A program made the position numbers and the translations under genes. Below the pieces are notes generated by a model. It was not told the origin of the DNA. It made no database searches and saw nothing but the letters and a program-made list of their open reading frames with translations. Below are positions 1 to 10,440 of a stretch of 13,077 nt of DNA, piece by piece. Position 1 is the stretch's first letter, and every line of letters starts with the position of its first letter. This stretch comes from Tannerella sp. (GTDB lineage Bacteria; Bacteroidota; Bacteroidia; Bacteroidales; Tannerellaceae): the NCBI GenBank assembly GCA_031263835.1, contig JAISEZ010000022.1, forward strand, positions 1 through 13,077. Direction: 5' to 3'.

Positions 1-2576
1 ACGGGACGGAAGGAGGGGGGGAGGTCGTCCATCAGCAGGGGCGCGCAGTTCTTCATGAGATCCCACCACTGGAAATCGCTGTATCCGTCGTTGGGGAATG
101 CGGCCAGCGCCGGATGCGAGGGGTCGCAGTAGAGGCCGAGCGTATTGGGCTTCTGGCCGGGGAACCAGGAGGTGTTCCAGAATACAGGCGTGAAGCCGAC
201 TGTGATTTTGCCGGTCTTTTCGGCGTTGAGCGCATCGACCGGAGGGCAGAACAGGACACTGGCGCCGGCCTGCGCCCGGGCTATCGCGTCGTCGAAGCGG
301 GTCGTGAAATAGGGCCTGTCAGCGGGGGACGGGACGGTTTCGGGATAGACCCAGACGTGCCAGTCGTTGGCGTATTCGGTGCCGGCGATCCGGACGGTCA
401 ACGTCAGTTGGGACGGTTTCGTTAGTGTCGACAGGGCGTATTCTGTCCGCGAGATTTCGATGCAGTTGTCGACGGGTAAGTCTTTCGTGACGGTTCCCCG
501 GATGAGCACGTTTTTCGTTGCATCGTCGGTCAGTTCCCATTCGATGACGGCTCCCGGCAGGGGCTTGGCGGCAAAATGGGAGACTTCGACGGTGGCGCTG
601 AATGTTTCGGCGTTTGTCCAGATCAGTTTTTCCATCCGTGCCAGCGGGACGGTGGCGTTGCAGAAGCGGCTGTATTCCGCGCCGTCCACGTATCCTTTCG
701 TGTCCCAGAACGGGTCGAGCACGCCTACCAGCGCCGTTCCCTGTCCGGGGAAGTCGTGCAGGTCAAGCAGCTGGAATCCGGCGAAACCGGGCGTCCGCAG
801 GGCGGCTTCGATTTCGGCCTTGTAGCACAGCGTCTGCAGGCGTCCGGAAGCGTAGAGGAATTTTCCGGACAGGTCGCCCAGGTGACGGGCGGCAAGGAAT
901 TCGCGGAATATCTCGAAGTTTTTGGCCTTCAGTACGCCGGTGTATTTCGGGATTTCTTCAAAGTTGGGGTAGACGCACCACTGCCCTATTTCGTGGCTTA
1001 CGACGGGCATTGTTTTTTCCCGGATTACTTCCCGCCAGTCGTACGCGGTTTGCGGCGGCAGGTCGTTGAGTACGTTTGCATGAGCGTGCGTGCGGGGGGC
1101 GTGCGTGCTCCAGTAGTCGGCATTGGGGATATAGGGCCAGCCGGCGCCGGAGGTGTAGACGCGGCGCGAATCCTTTGCTTTCCAGTAATCCACGAAGCCG
1201 GACAGATAGGCTTGCTGATTGCTGCCGCCCGGCTCGTTGCCGTAGAGCAGCATGCAGAAGGAGGGATGGTTGCCGTATTCCTTCACGATGCGTTCGCTTT
1301 CTTCGTAGAACCATTCGTCGGAGTATCCGCCGTCGCCGACCGTCGTCCAGCCGCCACATTCTACCTGGAGGTAGATTCCTTCGCGGTCGGCTGTTTCAAA
1401 CGCCACTTCCGGCGGGCACCAGGAATGGAAGCGGACGTGATTCAGTCCGAACTCTTTGCAGCGGCGGTAAATCTTCGTCCAGTACTCCGCGTCCGTCGAC
1501 GGATAGCCCGTCAGGGGGAAGATGCAACATTCCAGCGTGCCGCGCAGGAAGACGGGCGTGCCGTTGACGGTGAAGCGCGTTCCCTCCGTCCTGAATTCCC
1601 GCATGCCGAACGTGACGGCCTTTACGTCCGTTCCGCTTTCCGATTGCAGTTCGACGTTCAGGCGGTAGAGGTTCGGGGCGTATTCCGACCAGGTCAGCAT
1701 CCCTTCTCCCATTTCCAGTTCGGCGACGGCGCGGCTGGCTGTGCCGTCCGTTTCGATGGTGACCGGGTTCGGCCCGGCGGGAACGGCAGCCGGGTTCGCT
1801 TCGGCGGGAGCGGCGGCGGTGGCATTCAGCGTGATTTTCGCTTTGCCTGTGGCGTGCCCGGCGAGGTCTATTTCTACCCGGGCTTTTCGGGCCTGCAGGT
1901 CGGGATAGACCCGCACGGCGTCAATGTGCAGCGACGGGCGGGCGGAAAGCGAGATCTTTCCCGTGATGCCGTTCCAGTTCGACTGTGTATGATCCGAAAC
2001 GCTGTGGGCATTGACGCCGACGGGGATGCGTACGCGGTTGTCCACGCGGAGCGTCAGCAGTACCTTCCCCGTCGGGCTGACGGGATAGCGGTGCGGCGTG
2101 AGCAGCGTTTCGTTCCGGCCCGCTTCCCGGCCGTTTACGTAGAGCGCGGTTTCCCAGTGCGTGCGTTCCAGTTCGAGTTCCACGTATTTTCCTTTCCACG
2201 ACGGCGGAACGGTTACTTCACGCTGATACCACGCCACGCCGACGTAATATTTGTCCGGTTGCAGCCAGAACGGGATTTTGACATGGCCCGGCTGCCGGTA
2301 AGGTGCGTATTCGTCCGCATCGAACCAGGATTTGTCAACGATTCCCCCTGTCCATCGGGTGTCGACGCCGACTTCTTCGCCATAGCCCTGCTCCTGCAGG
2401 GAGCCGGGCAGGCTGATTTTTTCTTTCAACGGCTGATTATACCATTGTTCACGGATTCCGACGTCATCGGGATCCAGGGCAAACGCCCACTCGCCGGAAA
2501 GGTCGAGTTCATTTGCAGCTTGCCGGCAGGAATACAGGCCGGCGGTCAATAAGAGGTAAAAAATAATTCTTTTCAT
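1..2576 (-). CDS. GH2-family glycoside hydrolase, lipoprotein, C-terminal end beyond window
   Basis: The frame is open from ATG at 2576 to the window edge: 858 codons without a stop. The N-terminus is a lipoprotein signal with a lipobox ending at Cys17 (LYSC), so the enzyme is probably membrane anchored. Domain order: GH2 sugar-binding jelly roll (about 25-215), immunoglobulin-like domain (about 216-330), TIM barrel (about 335-650), then further C-terminal beta-rich sequence. By family pattern the acid/base is Glu448 (YGNEPGG) and the nucleophile Glu529 (VVSHEIGQW). GH2 enzymes are retaining beta-glycosidases (galactose, glucuronic acid, mannose and others); which sugar is removed here cannot be read. 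Residues from about 745 on (including HPALAAFPNDG and QWWDL) form an extra domain I cannot name. Residues 252-272 are an Ala/Pro-rich insert made by a duplicated 27-base unit. It is the last PUL gene visible, 90 bases after the preceding GH2 gene. Confidence 0.9.
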   Translation of the reverse strand, partial: MKRIIFYLLLTAGLYSCRQAANELDLSGEWAFALDPDDVGIREQWYNQPLKEKISLPGSLQEQGYGEEVGVDTRWTGGIVDKSWFDADEYAPYRQPGHVKIPFWLQPDKYYVGVAWYQREVTVPPSWKGKYVELELERTHWETALYVNGREAGRNETLLTPHRYPVSPTGKVLLTLRVDNRVRIPVGVNAHSVSDHTQSNWNGITGKISLSARPSLHIDAVRVYPDLQARKARVEIDLAGHATGKAKITLNATAAAPAEANPAAVPAGPNPVTIETDGTASRAVAELEMGEGMLTWSEYAPNLYRLNVELQSESGTDVKAVTFGMREFRTEGTRFTVNGTPVFLRGTLECCIFPLTGYPSTDAEYWTKIYRRCKEFGLNHVRFHSWCPPEVAFETADREGIYLQVECGGWTTVGDGGYSDEWFYEESERIVKEYGNHPSFCMLLYGNEPGGSNQQAYLSGFVDYWKAKDSRRVYTSGAGWPYIPNADYWSTHAPRTHAHANVLNDLPPQTAYDWREVIREKTMPVVSHEIGQWCVYPNFEEIPKYTGVLKAKNFEIFREFLAARHLGDLSGKFLYASGRLQTLCYKAEIEAALRTPGFAGFQLLDLHDFPGQGTALVGVLDPFWDTKGYVDGAEYSRFCNATVPLARMEKLIWTNAETFSATVEVSHFAAKPLPGAVIEWELTDDATKNVLIRGTVTKDLPVDNCIEISRTEYALSTLTKPSQLTLTVRIAGTEYANDWHVWVYPETVPSPADRPYFTTRFDDAIARAQAGASVLFCPPVDALNAEKTGKITVGFTPVFWNTSWFPGQKPNTLGLYCDPSHPALAAFPNDGYSDFQWWDLMKNCAPLLMDDLPPSFRP
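1763..1813 (-). repeat. Imperfect 27-base duplication inside the larger GH2 gene
   Basis: Two 24-base copies (1763-1786 and 1790-1813) match at 20 of 24 positions and are separated by three bases, giving an in-frame period of 27 bases or nine residues. They encode the Ala/Pro/Asn-rich stretch around residues 255-271 (PAEANPA followed by VPAGPNP) in the immunoglobulin-like domain between the sugar-binding domain and the TIM barrel. Confidence 0.7.
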
Positions 2577-2593
2577 TGTAAAGCGATTTTATT

Positions 2594-2653
2594 AGTTGAG
2601 AGTTGAGAGTTGAGAGTTGAAAGTTGAAAGTTGAAAGTTGAGAGTTGAGAGTT
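2594..2653 (-). repeat. Heptamer tandem array (AGTTGAG/AGTTGAA) between the two GH2 genes
   Basis: Eight complete 7-base units plus a four-base partial unit run without interruption. In order there are three AGTTGAG, three AGTTGAA and two AGTTGAG units, so the two variants form blocks. On the sense strand of the operon it reads as CTCAACT/TTCAACT, a pyrimidine-rich spacer with little folding potential. It fills most of the 90-base gap between the stop of the upstream GH2 gene and the start of the downstream one. Two more units of the AGTTGAA type lie at 4762-4777, in the same orientation. Confidence 0.9.
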
Positions 2654-2666
2654 ATCATTTATACAT

Positions 2667-4703
<2,037 letters not shown>

Positions 4704-4721
4704 CTTGTTTAAATTTTTTCG

Positions 4722-4729
4722 TAAAGATA
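4722..4729 (-). promoter_or_regulatory. Possible -7 box before the 678-residue GH2 gene
   Basis: The minus strand reads TATCTTTA, one base off the Bacteroidota -7 consensus TAnnTTTG, in an A/T-rich 60-base leader. A -33 TTTG partner is not evident and the leader would be only about 12 bases long, so this may be chance. If real, the GH2 genes could also be transcribed separately from susCD. Confidence 0.2.
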
Positions 4730-4761
4730 CTTTTTAAATTTTAATAATAACGATTCATTCG

Positions 4762-4777
4762 GTTGAAAGTTGAAAGT
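4762..4777 (-). repeat. Short heptamer repeat, same family as the 2594-2653 array
   Basis: GTTGAAAGTTGAAAGT is two copies of the heptamer AGTTGAA (in circular permutation) plus two bases. It has the same orientation as the longer array after the GH2 gene, so the 678-residue GH2 gene sits between direct copies of one heptamer. Confidence 0.75.
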
Positions 4778-4903
4778 GCGGGGGAGGCTTGCTGTGTTGC
4801 CTTGCCGCGAGCGTGCGGGAAGCCGGTACAGTTACTGTATTGCCTTGCCGCAAGGTTGCGGGACACGGGTCGGGGCAGGGGCAAGCCCCCTCCCTGCCCG
4901 GGT
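4778..4903 (-). repeat. GC-rich, hairpin-rich intergenic insert after susD
   Basis: This stretch contrasts with the A/T-rich leader next to it. It contains a 29-base direct repeat (4792-4820 and 4835-4863) matching at 25 of 29 positions, each copy ending in a small inverted repeat (the second has CCGCAA and TTGCGG around GG). Between them is the palindrome TACAGT-T-ACTGTA (4827-4839). Directly after the susD stop is a strong inverted repeat, GGGCAGGG (4873-4880) with CCCTGCCC (4892-4899). No T-run follows on either strand, so a classical terminator is unlikely. It may be a transcript-stabilising or processing structure, or the remains of a small repeat element. I see no credible gene in it. 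Confidence 0.6.
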
Positions 4904-6913
4904 TCACGGATTTGTCGGGCCCTGGTTGGCGGTCAGGGGCCATCCGGGGTTTTGGTAGATCGGTGAATTGGCTGTCTCGTTGTCTTCGGTTGTGTTCAGA
5001 AAGTTCTGGATGGCGATCGGGGAGAGGTAATGAGCCATTGTCCACCGGTATCCGTCCAGGGCTAATGACTTGGACAATATTTCGTACGGGCGCAGGTAGA
5101 GGCTGCGTTCCGGGGAGGAAACATTGGAGCGGTCATTGTCGAGGCCGTATATCAGGATGGAACTTCCGTCGGCGCCGGTGTTGTACCAGTCTTTCATCGG
5201 GCCCCAGAGCTTGAATCCTTCGATGTGATAGGGTTCGGTCAGCATCCGGTCCATTGCGCGCCACCGCTTCAGATCCATGTAGCGAAGGCCTTCCGCCATC
5301 AGCTCGCAGCGGCGCTCGCGACGGATGCTGTAGAGGGTTGCATCGATTAGCTGTCCTGCCGAACAGGCGCCCCAGTCGTTCTGTTTTTCCCGCTCCATCT
5401 CGGTGGCTGCGATCGTTTTGTCGAAATCGGCGTCCATCCGTGCGCGGTTCCGCAGGGCCGTCCAGTATCCGCGCGCTTTGGCGTCCAGCGTACTGTTCTT
5501 TTCGTAGCAGGCTTCCATGTAATTCAGGTGCGCTTCGGCAGCCCGGAATACGGGGACTCCTGTAAAGCTCAGGAAATTGCCCCCCTGTTCGCCGTAGAAG
5601 GAAGCGCCCTTGCGGATACCGTATCCGGTAGGATACCGCCTGCCCGGGTCGGAGTGGGTGATGGTCGGGATCAGTTCTACCGGCGTGGCGTGCGTTCCTT
5701 CGGGAGAGGGCCAGATCACGTTGATCTGATACGGTTCTTTGAGGAACAGTTGGAGCCGTCCGTCGCGGTTTGCCTTCACATCGGAAATGTAGTCGTCGCC
5801 GGCATAACCGGAGCCGGGTGCATAGGCGGGCAGCCCGTTTTCCATCAGGAAGCCGTCTACCATGCCGCGTGTTATCCCGTTACCGAAACCGGCTTCCTGC
5901 ATGCCTATCACGATGCCGTGCGTGATGCCCAGTGCCTTGTTATACTGCCGCCAGAGCAATATTTCGGGATAACCGGACATATCCACGGCGCAGTAGATGT
6001 CATAGTACGGATTGTTCGGATCCGATTCGGACTGCTGGAGGATGCCGTTGTTTTCGACCAGGGGGATATTGTCCGCCACGACCTGCGCCGCAGCCATTGC
6101 CTGTGTCAGGAAATAGTCGATTTCGCCCTCGATGCTTCCCGACGGGAACTGATACGAGGCATTATAGTCCTTCTCTCTGCCCGGCCATCCGGGGCCGTTG
6201 GGAGCAAACGGCGTGTCTTTAAAATACTTCAGCCAGGTAGCTTCAAACAAAGCTACGCGCGATTTTACCAGTTGAGCCACATAGGACGACACGCGCAGAT
6301 TCTTGCCGTCGGGCGATGCCGGCCTGAGCAGCATAATGGCCGAATCGAGATCGGAAAGGATAAACCGCGCCACTTCATTGCGCGGATAGCGCTTGCTGGC
6401 ATCCACCAGCGGTTCCGCCTGATCGGGTAAAACGTCACGGATAATAGGGAAATCGCCGAACTCCTGATACTTTTTAAAGTATTCGAAGGCCCGGAGAAAA
6501 TACATTTCCCCCACGTAATGGTTGATGTTTTCCGTGTTTCCGGCTATTCTGCCCGCTTTCCATAAGGGTAGCACCCGTTCCAGGAAATAATTGCAGCTGT
6601 AGATCGTCGTAAACGACCAGCTTCCTCCCGTCTGCCCGGTTTTCCATTCGCCGGGGACGTAACGGTTATCATAGCCCGTGCTGGCCATATCATCCGTATG
6701 ACTGTCCGCACCCGTACCGAAGACGGAGACGAACATATTCGGATATAAATTAATAGCATACGCCGCCAGCTGGCTTTCTTCGTTCAGATACGCATCCGGC
6801 GTAATCTGTGAAAGCGGTTCCCTGTCGAGGAAATCGTTGCAAGCCGTCAGCAGGCAGATCATGCTCACGCCGGCGGCCATCAGCCCGGCATGACAGTTCA
6901 TTGAATGTTTCAT
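4904..6913 (-). CDS. SusD/RagB-family outer-membrane glycan-binding lipoprotein
   Basis: 669 residues. The lipobox LLTAC gives a lipidated Cys25 followed by NDFLDREPLS, the standard SusD N-terminus; the protein should sit on the outer face of the outer membrane as a lid on SusC. Family signatures visible: ITPDAYLNEESQLAAYAIN near residue 37, the helical GEMYFLRAFEYFKKYQEFGDFP region near 136-156, FRAAEAHLNYMEA near 456-468, the hallmark RRERRCELMAEGLRYMDLKR at 531-550, and YLSPIAIQNFLN followed by QNPGW at the C-terminus. Together these indicate a complete protein with tetratricopeptide-like helices. The glycan-contacting residues are in variable loops and do not reveal the ligand. The gene starts 12 bases after the susC stop, so the two are co-transcribed and probably translated in near coupling. 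Confidence 0.96.
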   Translation of the reverse strand: MKHSMNCHAGLMAAGVSMICLLTACNDFLDREPLSQITPDAYLNEESQLAAYAINLYPNMFVSVFGTGADSHTDDMASTGYDNRYVPGEWKTGQTGGSWSFTTIYSCNYFLERVLPLWKAGRIAGNTENINHYVGEMYFLRAFEYFKKYQEFGDFPIIRDVLPDQAEPLVDASKRYPRNEVARFILSDLDSAIMLLRPASPDGKNLRVSSYVAQLVKSRVALFEATWLKYFKDTPFAPNGPGWPGREKDYNASYQFPSGSIEGEIDYFLTQAMAAAQVVADNIPLVENNGILQQSESDPNNPYYDIYCAVDMSGYPEILLWRQYNKALGITHGIVIGMQEAGFGNGITRGMVDGFLMENGLPAYAPGSGYAGDDYISDVKANRDGRLQLFLKEPYQINVIWPSPEGTHATPVELIPTITHSDPGRRYPTGYGIRKGASFYGEQGGNFLSFTGVPVFRAAEAHLNYMEACYEKNSTLDAKARGYWTALRNRARMDADFDKTIAATEMEREKQNDWGACSAGQLIDATLYSIRRERRCELMAEGLRYMDLKRWRAMDRMLTEPYHIEGFKLWGPMKDWYNTGADGSSILIYGLDNDRSNVSSPERSLYLRPYEILSKSLALDGYRWTMAHYLSPIAIQNFLNTTEDNETANSPIYQNPGWPLTANQGPTNP

Positions 6914-6925
6914 TGTTTCTGATTT

Positions 6926-9900
6926 TTAGAAATTGATACTTAATCCTACAGATATTACTCTCATTAAAGGATAACCGCTTCCTTTCTCCGTCCCGCCGGA
7001 ACCGCCGTCAACGGTTTCCGGATCAAAGACCTCGAACATTTTCGTGAAGGTAAACAGATTCTCGCCCGAAACGAACAGGCGCAGGCTGGAGACTGCAAAT
7101 TTACCGCTCACCGCCTGCGGCAGCGTGTAACCCAGTTGCAGGTTTTTCAACCGTACGTACGAGGCATCCTGCAGATAGCGCGTCTGCGTCTGCTGATTTT
7201 TCCAGCTGAAATAGGGGCGGGCAAAGTACGAATCCGTGTTCAGTCCGAACGGATGATCGGGATCGTCGCGGAAATAATCCCTGTGCGGCTCGAATCCCAC
7301 GGAAGACCAGATACCCTGGCCGCTGGCGCCGTAAAAGAAATATCCTCCATTATAATAATCCCTTTTCAGTACGCCCTGGAAGAATGTCCGGAGATCAAAC
7401 CCCCGGTAGTCGACACTCACGTCCAGCCCCAGGTGATACCGCGGATTGTTGTTGCCGATAATCGTCAGATCGCCGTGGTCGTCGATGGTGTTGGCTCCGT
7501 TATTGATTTTCCCGTCTCCGTTGAGATCCCGGTACATAATGTCGCCTGCCCGCCAGAGATTGCCCAGTGCGTTTTGCCCGCCATCGGGCAGCGTTGCCAG
7601 ATGTGCATCCATTTCTTCATTCGTTTTAGCGATCCCCTGCGTTGTATAGCCCCATATTTCACCAATTTTCATTCCCTTGCGGTAGGTGTCCAGGCGTCCC
7701 GTTTCATTGGGATAGCGGGTGATCTCCGTCTGCGAATCGGACAGCAGCATCCTTACGCCGTAGCCCAGTCCGTTTTTCAGCCGGTCATTCCAGCCGACGG
7801 ACAGTTCGAATCCGTATGTCTTCAAGTCGGTATTATTGGTTTTGGGGACGGCGGTGCCGAGCGTTACCGGCAATTCCGGCGCCGGGCCGACCATATCGAG
7901 CGTGTAACGGTTATAGTAATCGAACGAACCGGTCAGGCGGTTTCCGAACGCACCGAAATCAAGACCCGCATTGATCGTTTGCACCCGCTCCCAGGTGAGC
8001 GTCGAACTGACAAGCCCGGGGACACCGGCCGTATTCGGCTTGGCGTTGTTCAACAGCCAGGAGCCGTTAGACGCTGTAACATTCATTACCTGATAGGTAG
8101 GATACCATGAACTGGTGTTCTGATTCCCCAGTTCACCGTAAGACCCCCGAAATTTCAGGCTGCTCACATAAGGCGATAGCTGTTTCCAGAAATCCTCGTA
8201 GGCCATATTCCAGCCGACCGAAACCGAAGGAAACCAGACCCACCGCGTTTCGGCCCTGAAACGGGACGTGCCGTCGTAGCGGAGGTTGGCCTCCAAAAGG
8301 TATTTCTGCCTGTAATCGTAATTGATCCTTCCGAAGAATCCTGCCGTCGACCAGTGGTCGCGCGAACCGCCCACCGTTGGGACAACCGGGTTTCCGCTGT
8401 TATCAATACCGGTAGTCAGGTCTATTTCCGGCAGTTCGGGTACAATGATCCCTTCCCGCTGGGCCGAAAATTGAACCCGTGTCGACATTTCCGACTGGAA
8501 ACCGACCATGCCTTTGAACGTATGGTCACTCAACTGGCGGATATATTCCGAATACATATTCGTATTGGCATAGTTATCCTTTAGCTGGTCTTCGTGTACG
8601 TGCGAGCTGGTGTTGGAGATAAAAGGATCCCCGTTCACATTGTGGTTGTACGTCTTTTGAATGTTCCAGTGCGTATTGGCATTTTTAATCCAGTAGTTAA
8701 ACTCGGCGAAGGTCTTCCAGTTCTTCACCGGTTCGAGCACCAGTTGCGCCTGCAGGTAGATATTGTCGGTCTGATAAATGCCGTCGCCGCCATCGCGTAT
8801 TTTCAGCGGGGGAGACGGCGTGTCGTACAGGTATCCGTTGGGATCATACAGCGGCAGCGTAGGCCATGCCTGGCGACCGATATTGCCCCACAAATCGCTG
8901 CGGACGTAGGAAGGGCGCTTATAGTCTTCCCGGACAAAGCGGTTGCTCACATTGAGCTGCGCCCAGTCCGTCGCCTGCACGTTCAGCTTCATGGTTCCCG
9001 TGTAGCGCTTGTACTTGTCCTGGTTGAACTCGATCAGCCCGTTTTGATCCAGGAACTGCGCGGAGGTATAATACGTAAAACGGTCGTTCCCGCCGTTCAG
9101 GCTGACGTTGTGCTCCTGCGAGAAGACCCAGCTGCGGTACATGACGTCATAATAATCCTGATTGTCGTTCCCGTGCAGGTAGCCGTCCAGCCAGAATCCG
9201 GGATTCGTCGTGCTTTCCGGCACGCTTGCCTTTAACGTCCCGTTCTGATAGTCGATGATACGCTGCAGATGGTCGTCGTTGAAATAGGGCGACGTCCCCG
9301 AATTGATGCTTGCATCGTTCCAGTAGAGCGCAAACGTGTACGAATCCATCCACTTGGGGAGCGTGACGGGATCGCTCCAGTGGAAATTGTTGTTGTAGTT
9401 CAGCGTCGGTTTGCCCGATTTTCCCTTTTTGGTCGTAACCAGGATCACCCCGAAAGGCGCCCGCGAACCGTAGATGGACGACGAGGCGGCGTCTTTCAGT
9501 ACCGAAACGCTTTCAATATCCTGCGGATTGATCGCATTGATATCTCCGGCCATTCCGTCGATCAGTACCAGCGGGCTTCCGCTGGATCCTTCGCCGATCG
9601 TGGCCGTACCCCGGATGTTGATACTGGGCCGGTCTTCCAGGTTCCCGCTCTTCTGGATCACCTGCAAGCCCGGCACTATCCCCTGCAGCGCCTGCGAGGC
9701 GGTCATCACGGGACGTTCCTTGAATGTTTCCGCGTCGGCAACGCCCACGGCGCCCGTCAGGTTTACCTTTCTCTGGGTTCCGAAGCCGACTACCACCACT
9801 TCATCCAGCTTTTGCAGATCTTCCATCAGCGTGACCGAGTGAAATTTCCGATCCTTCACCGGGATTTCCTGCGATACATAACCGATATACGATACCCGCA

Positions 9901-10381
9901 ACGTGGCATCTTCGGCCACATTCAGTGAGAATTTACCCTCCATATCGGTCATTACTCCGTTCGTGGTGCCCTTTTCCACGACATTGGCTCCGACGACCGG
10001 CTCGTCTTCCTCATTCAGGATCGTGCCGATAATCGCTTTCCGGTCAGCCCGGCCGGCTGACGCCGGTTTGGGATACAGCGCAATCTGACGGTCTGTGATC
10101 TCGAATGTAAGGTTGCTCGATGCCAGCAGCTGGGCAATCGCTTCCTCAATGGTCGAATTTTTCACATTCAGACTGACGGACTGCGTGAGATCCGTTTTGT
10201 TGACGTCGTAAAAGAACGTGTACTTCGTTGCTGTTTCGATCCTTTTGATCGCTTCCGATAAGGGAATGCCGGAAAAGGACAGCGTGATTTTGTCGGGCGC
10301 TTCCCCCGCCTGTGCATGCAAAGAGAAAAAGAAGAAGAAAAAAGTCATGCACTTATACATGAATGTTTTTTTATTATTCAT
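6926..10381 (-). CDS. SusC-family TonB-dependent transporter with N-terminal STN signalling domain
   Basis: 1151 residues, the outer-membrane channel importing the oligosaccharide caught by SusD, powered by TonB. Order: signal peptide (about 1-25, with six consecutive Phe, ending LHAQA), STN domain (about 30-104, ITLSFSGIPLSEAIKRIE to ITDRQIALYP), carboxypeptidase-like beta domain (about 115-187, IIGTILNEEDEPVVGANV), a segment DEVVVVGFGTQRK (193-205) typical of SusC, plug (about 205-325, with VLKDAASSSIYGSRAPFGVI) and a 22-strand type barrel ending in SVGLSINF. The STN domain is known to contact FecR-type anti-sigma factors, matching the fecR and sigma genes upstream. The chosen start gives a clean signal peptide; an internal ATG (residue 8) is also possible. 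It overlaps nothing and is followed by susD after 12 bases. Confidence 0.96.
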   Translation of the reverse strand: MNNKKTFMYKCMTFFFFFFSLHAQAGEAPDKITLSFSGIPLSEAIKRIETATKYTFFYDVNKTDLTQSVSLNVKNSTIEEAIAQLLASSNLTFEITDRQIALYPKPASAGRADRKAIIGTILNEEDEPVVGANVVEKGTTNGVMTDMEGKFSLNVAEDATLRVSYIGYVSQEIPVKDRKFHSVTLMEDLQKLDEVVVVGFGTQRKVNLTGAVGVADAETFKERPVMTASQALQGIVPGLQVIQKSGNLEDRPSINIRGTATIGEGSSGSPLVLIDGMAGDINAINPQDIESVSVLKDAASSSIYGSRAPFGVILVTTKKGKSGKPTLNYNNNFHWSDPVTLPKWMDSYTFALYWNDASINSGTSPYFNDDHLQRIIDYQNGTLKASVPESTTNPGFWLDGYLHGNDNQDYYDVMYRSWVFSQEHNVSLNGGNDRFTYYTSAQFLDQNGLIEFNQDKYKRYTGTMKLNVQATDWAQLNVSNRFVREDYKRPSYVRSDLWGNIGRQAWPTLPLYDPNGYLYDTPSPPLKIRDGGDGIYQTDNIYLQAQLVLEPVKNWKTFAEFNYWIKNANTHWNIQKTYNHNVNGDPFISNTSSHVHEDQLKDNYANTNMYSEYIRQLSDHTFKGMVGFQSEMSTRVQFSAQREGIIVPELPEIDLTTGIDNSGNPVVPTVGGSRDHWSTAGFFGRINYDYRQKYLLEANLRYDGTSRFRAETRWVWFPSVSVGWNMAYEDFWKQLSPYVSSLKFRGSYGELGNQNTSSWYPTYQVMNVTASNGSWLLNNAKPNTAGVPGLVSSTLTWERVQTINAGLDFGAFGNRLTGSFDYYNRYTLDMVGPAPELPVTLGTAVPKTNNTDLKTYGFELSVGWNDRLKNGLGYGVRMLLSDSQTEITRYPNETGRLDTYRKGMKIGEIWGYTTQGIAKTNEEMDAHLATLPDGGQNALGNLWRAGDIMYRDLNGDGKINNGANTIDDHGDLTIIGNNNPRYHLGLDVSVDYRGFDLRTFFQGVLKRDYYNGGYFFYGASGQGIWSSVGFEPHRDYFRDDPDHPFGLNTDSYFARPYFSWKNQQTQTRYLQDASYVRLKNLQLGYTLPQAVSGKFAVSSLRLFVSGENLFTFTKMFEVFDPETVDGGSGGTEKGSGYPLMRVISVGLSINF

Positions 10382-10413
10382 ATTTTTGTATGTGTTAAAT
10401 TTTACATTTCGAG

Positions 10414-10425
10414 CCTTTCCAAAGG
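10414..10425. promoter_or_regulatory. Inverted repeat in the susC leader
   Basis: CCTTTCCAAAGG on the plus strand: arms CCTTT and AAAGG around two bases, 33-44 bases before the susC start codon. It could be part of a regulator site or a leader-RNA element. It is short enough to arise by chance, and I see no second copy in the other promoter regions. Confidence 0.25.
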
Positions 10426-10440
10426 TCCAATTTTGATGAG

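Noticed and set aside
576..2552. Long plus-strand open frame of 658 codons opposite the larger GH2 gene
   Set aside because: It is antisense to a gene with clear GH2 domains and both catalytic residues. Its product has no recognisable domain and is the usual by-product of high-GC codon use.
4873..4899. GGGCAGGG/CCCTGCCC hairpin as a terminator of susCD
   Set aside because: No T-run follows on the minus strand, so a rho-independent terminator is not supported. It is kept only as part of the repeat insert.
4763..5214. Overlapping short plus-strand frames starting in the heptamer and GC-rich insert
   Set aside because: They begin inside repeats, run into the 3' end of susD on the other strand and look like translated repeat sequence.
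7136..9928. Several plus-strand open frames (up to 324 codons) opposite susC
   Set aside because: They overlap a complete SusC gene and have no signal peptide or domain pattern of their own.
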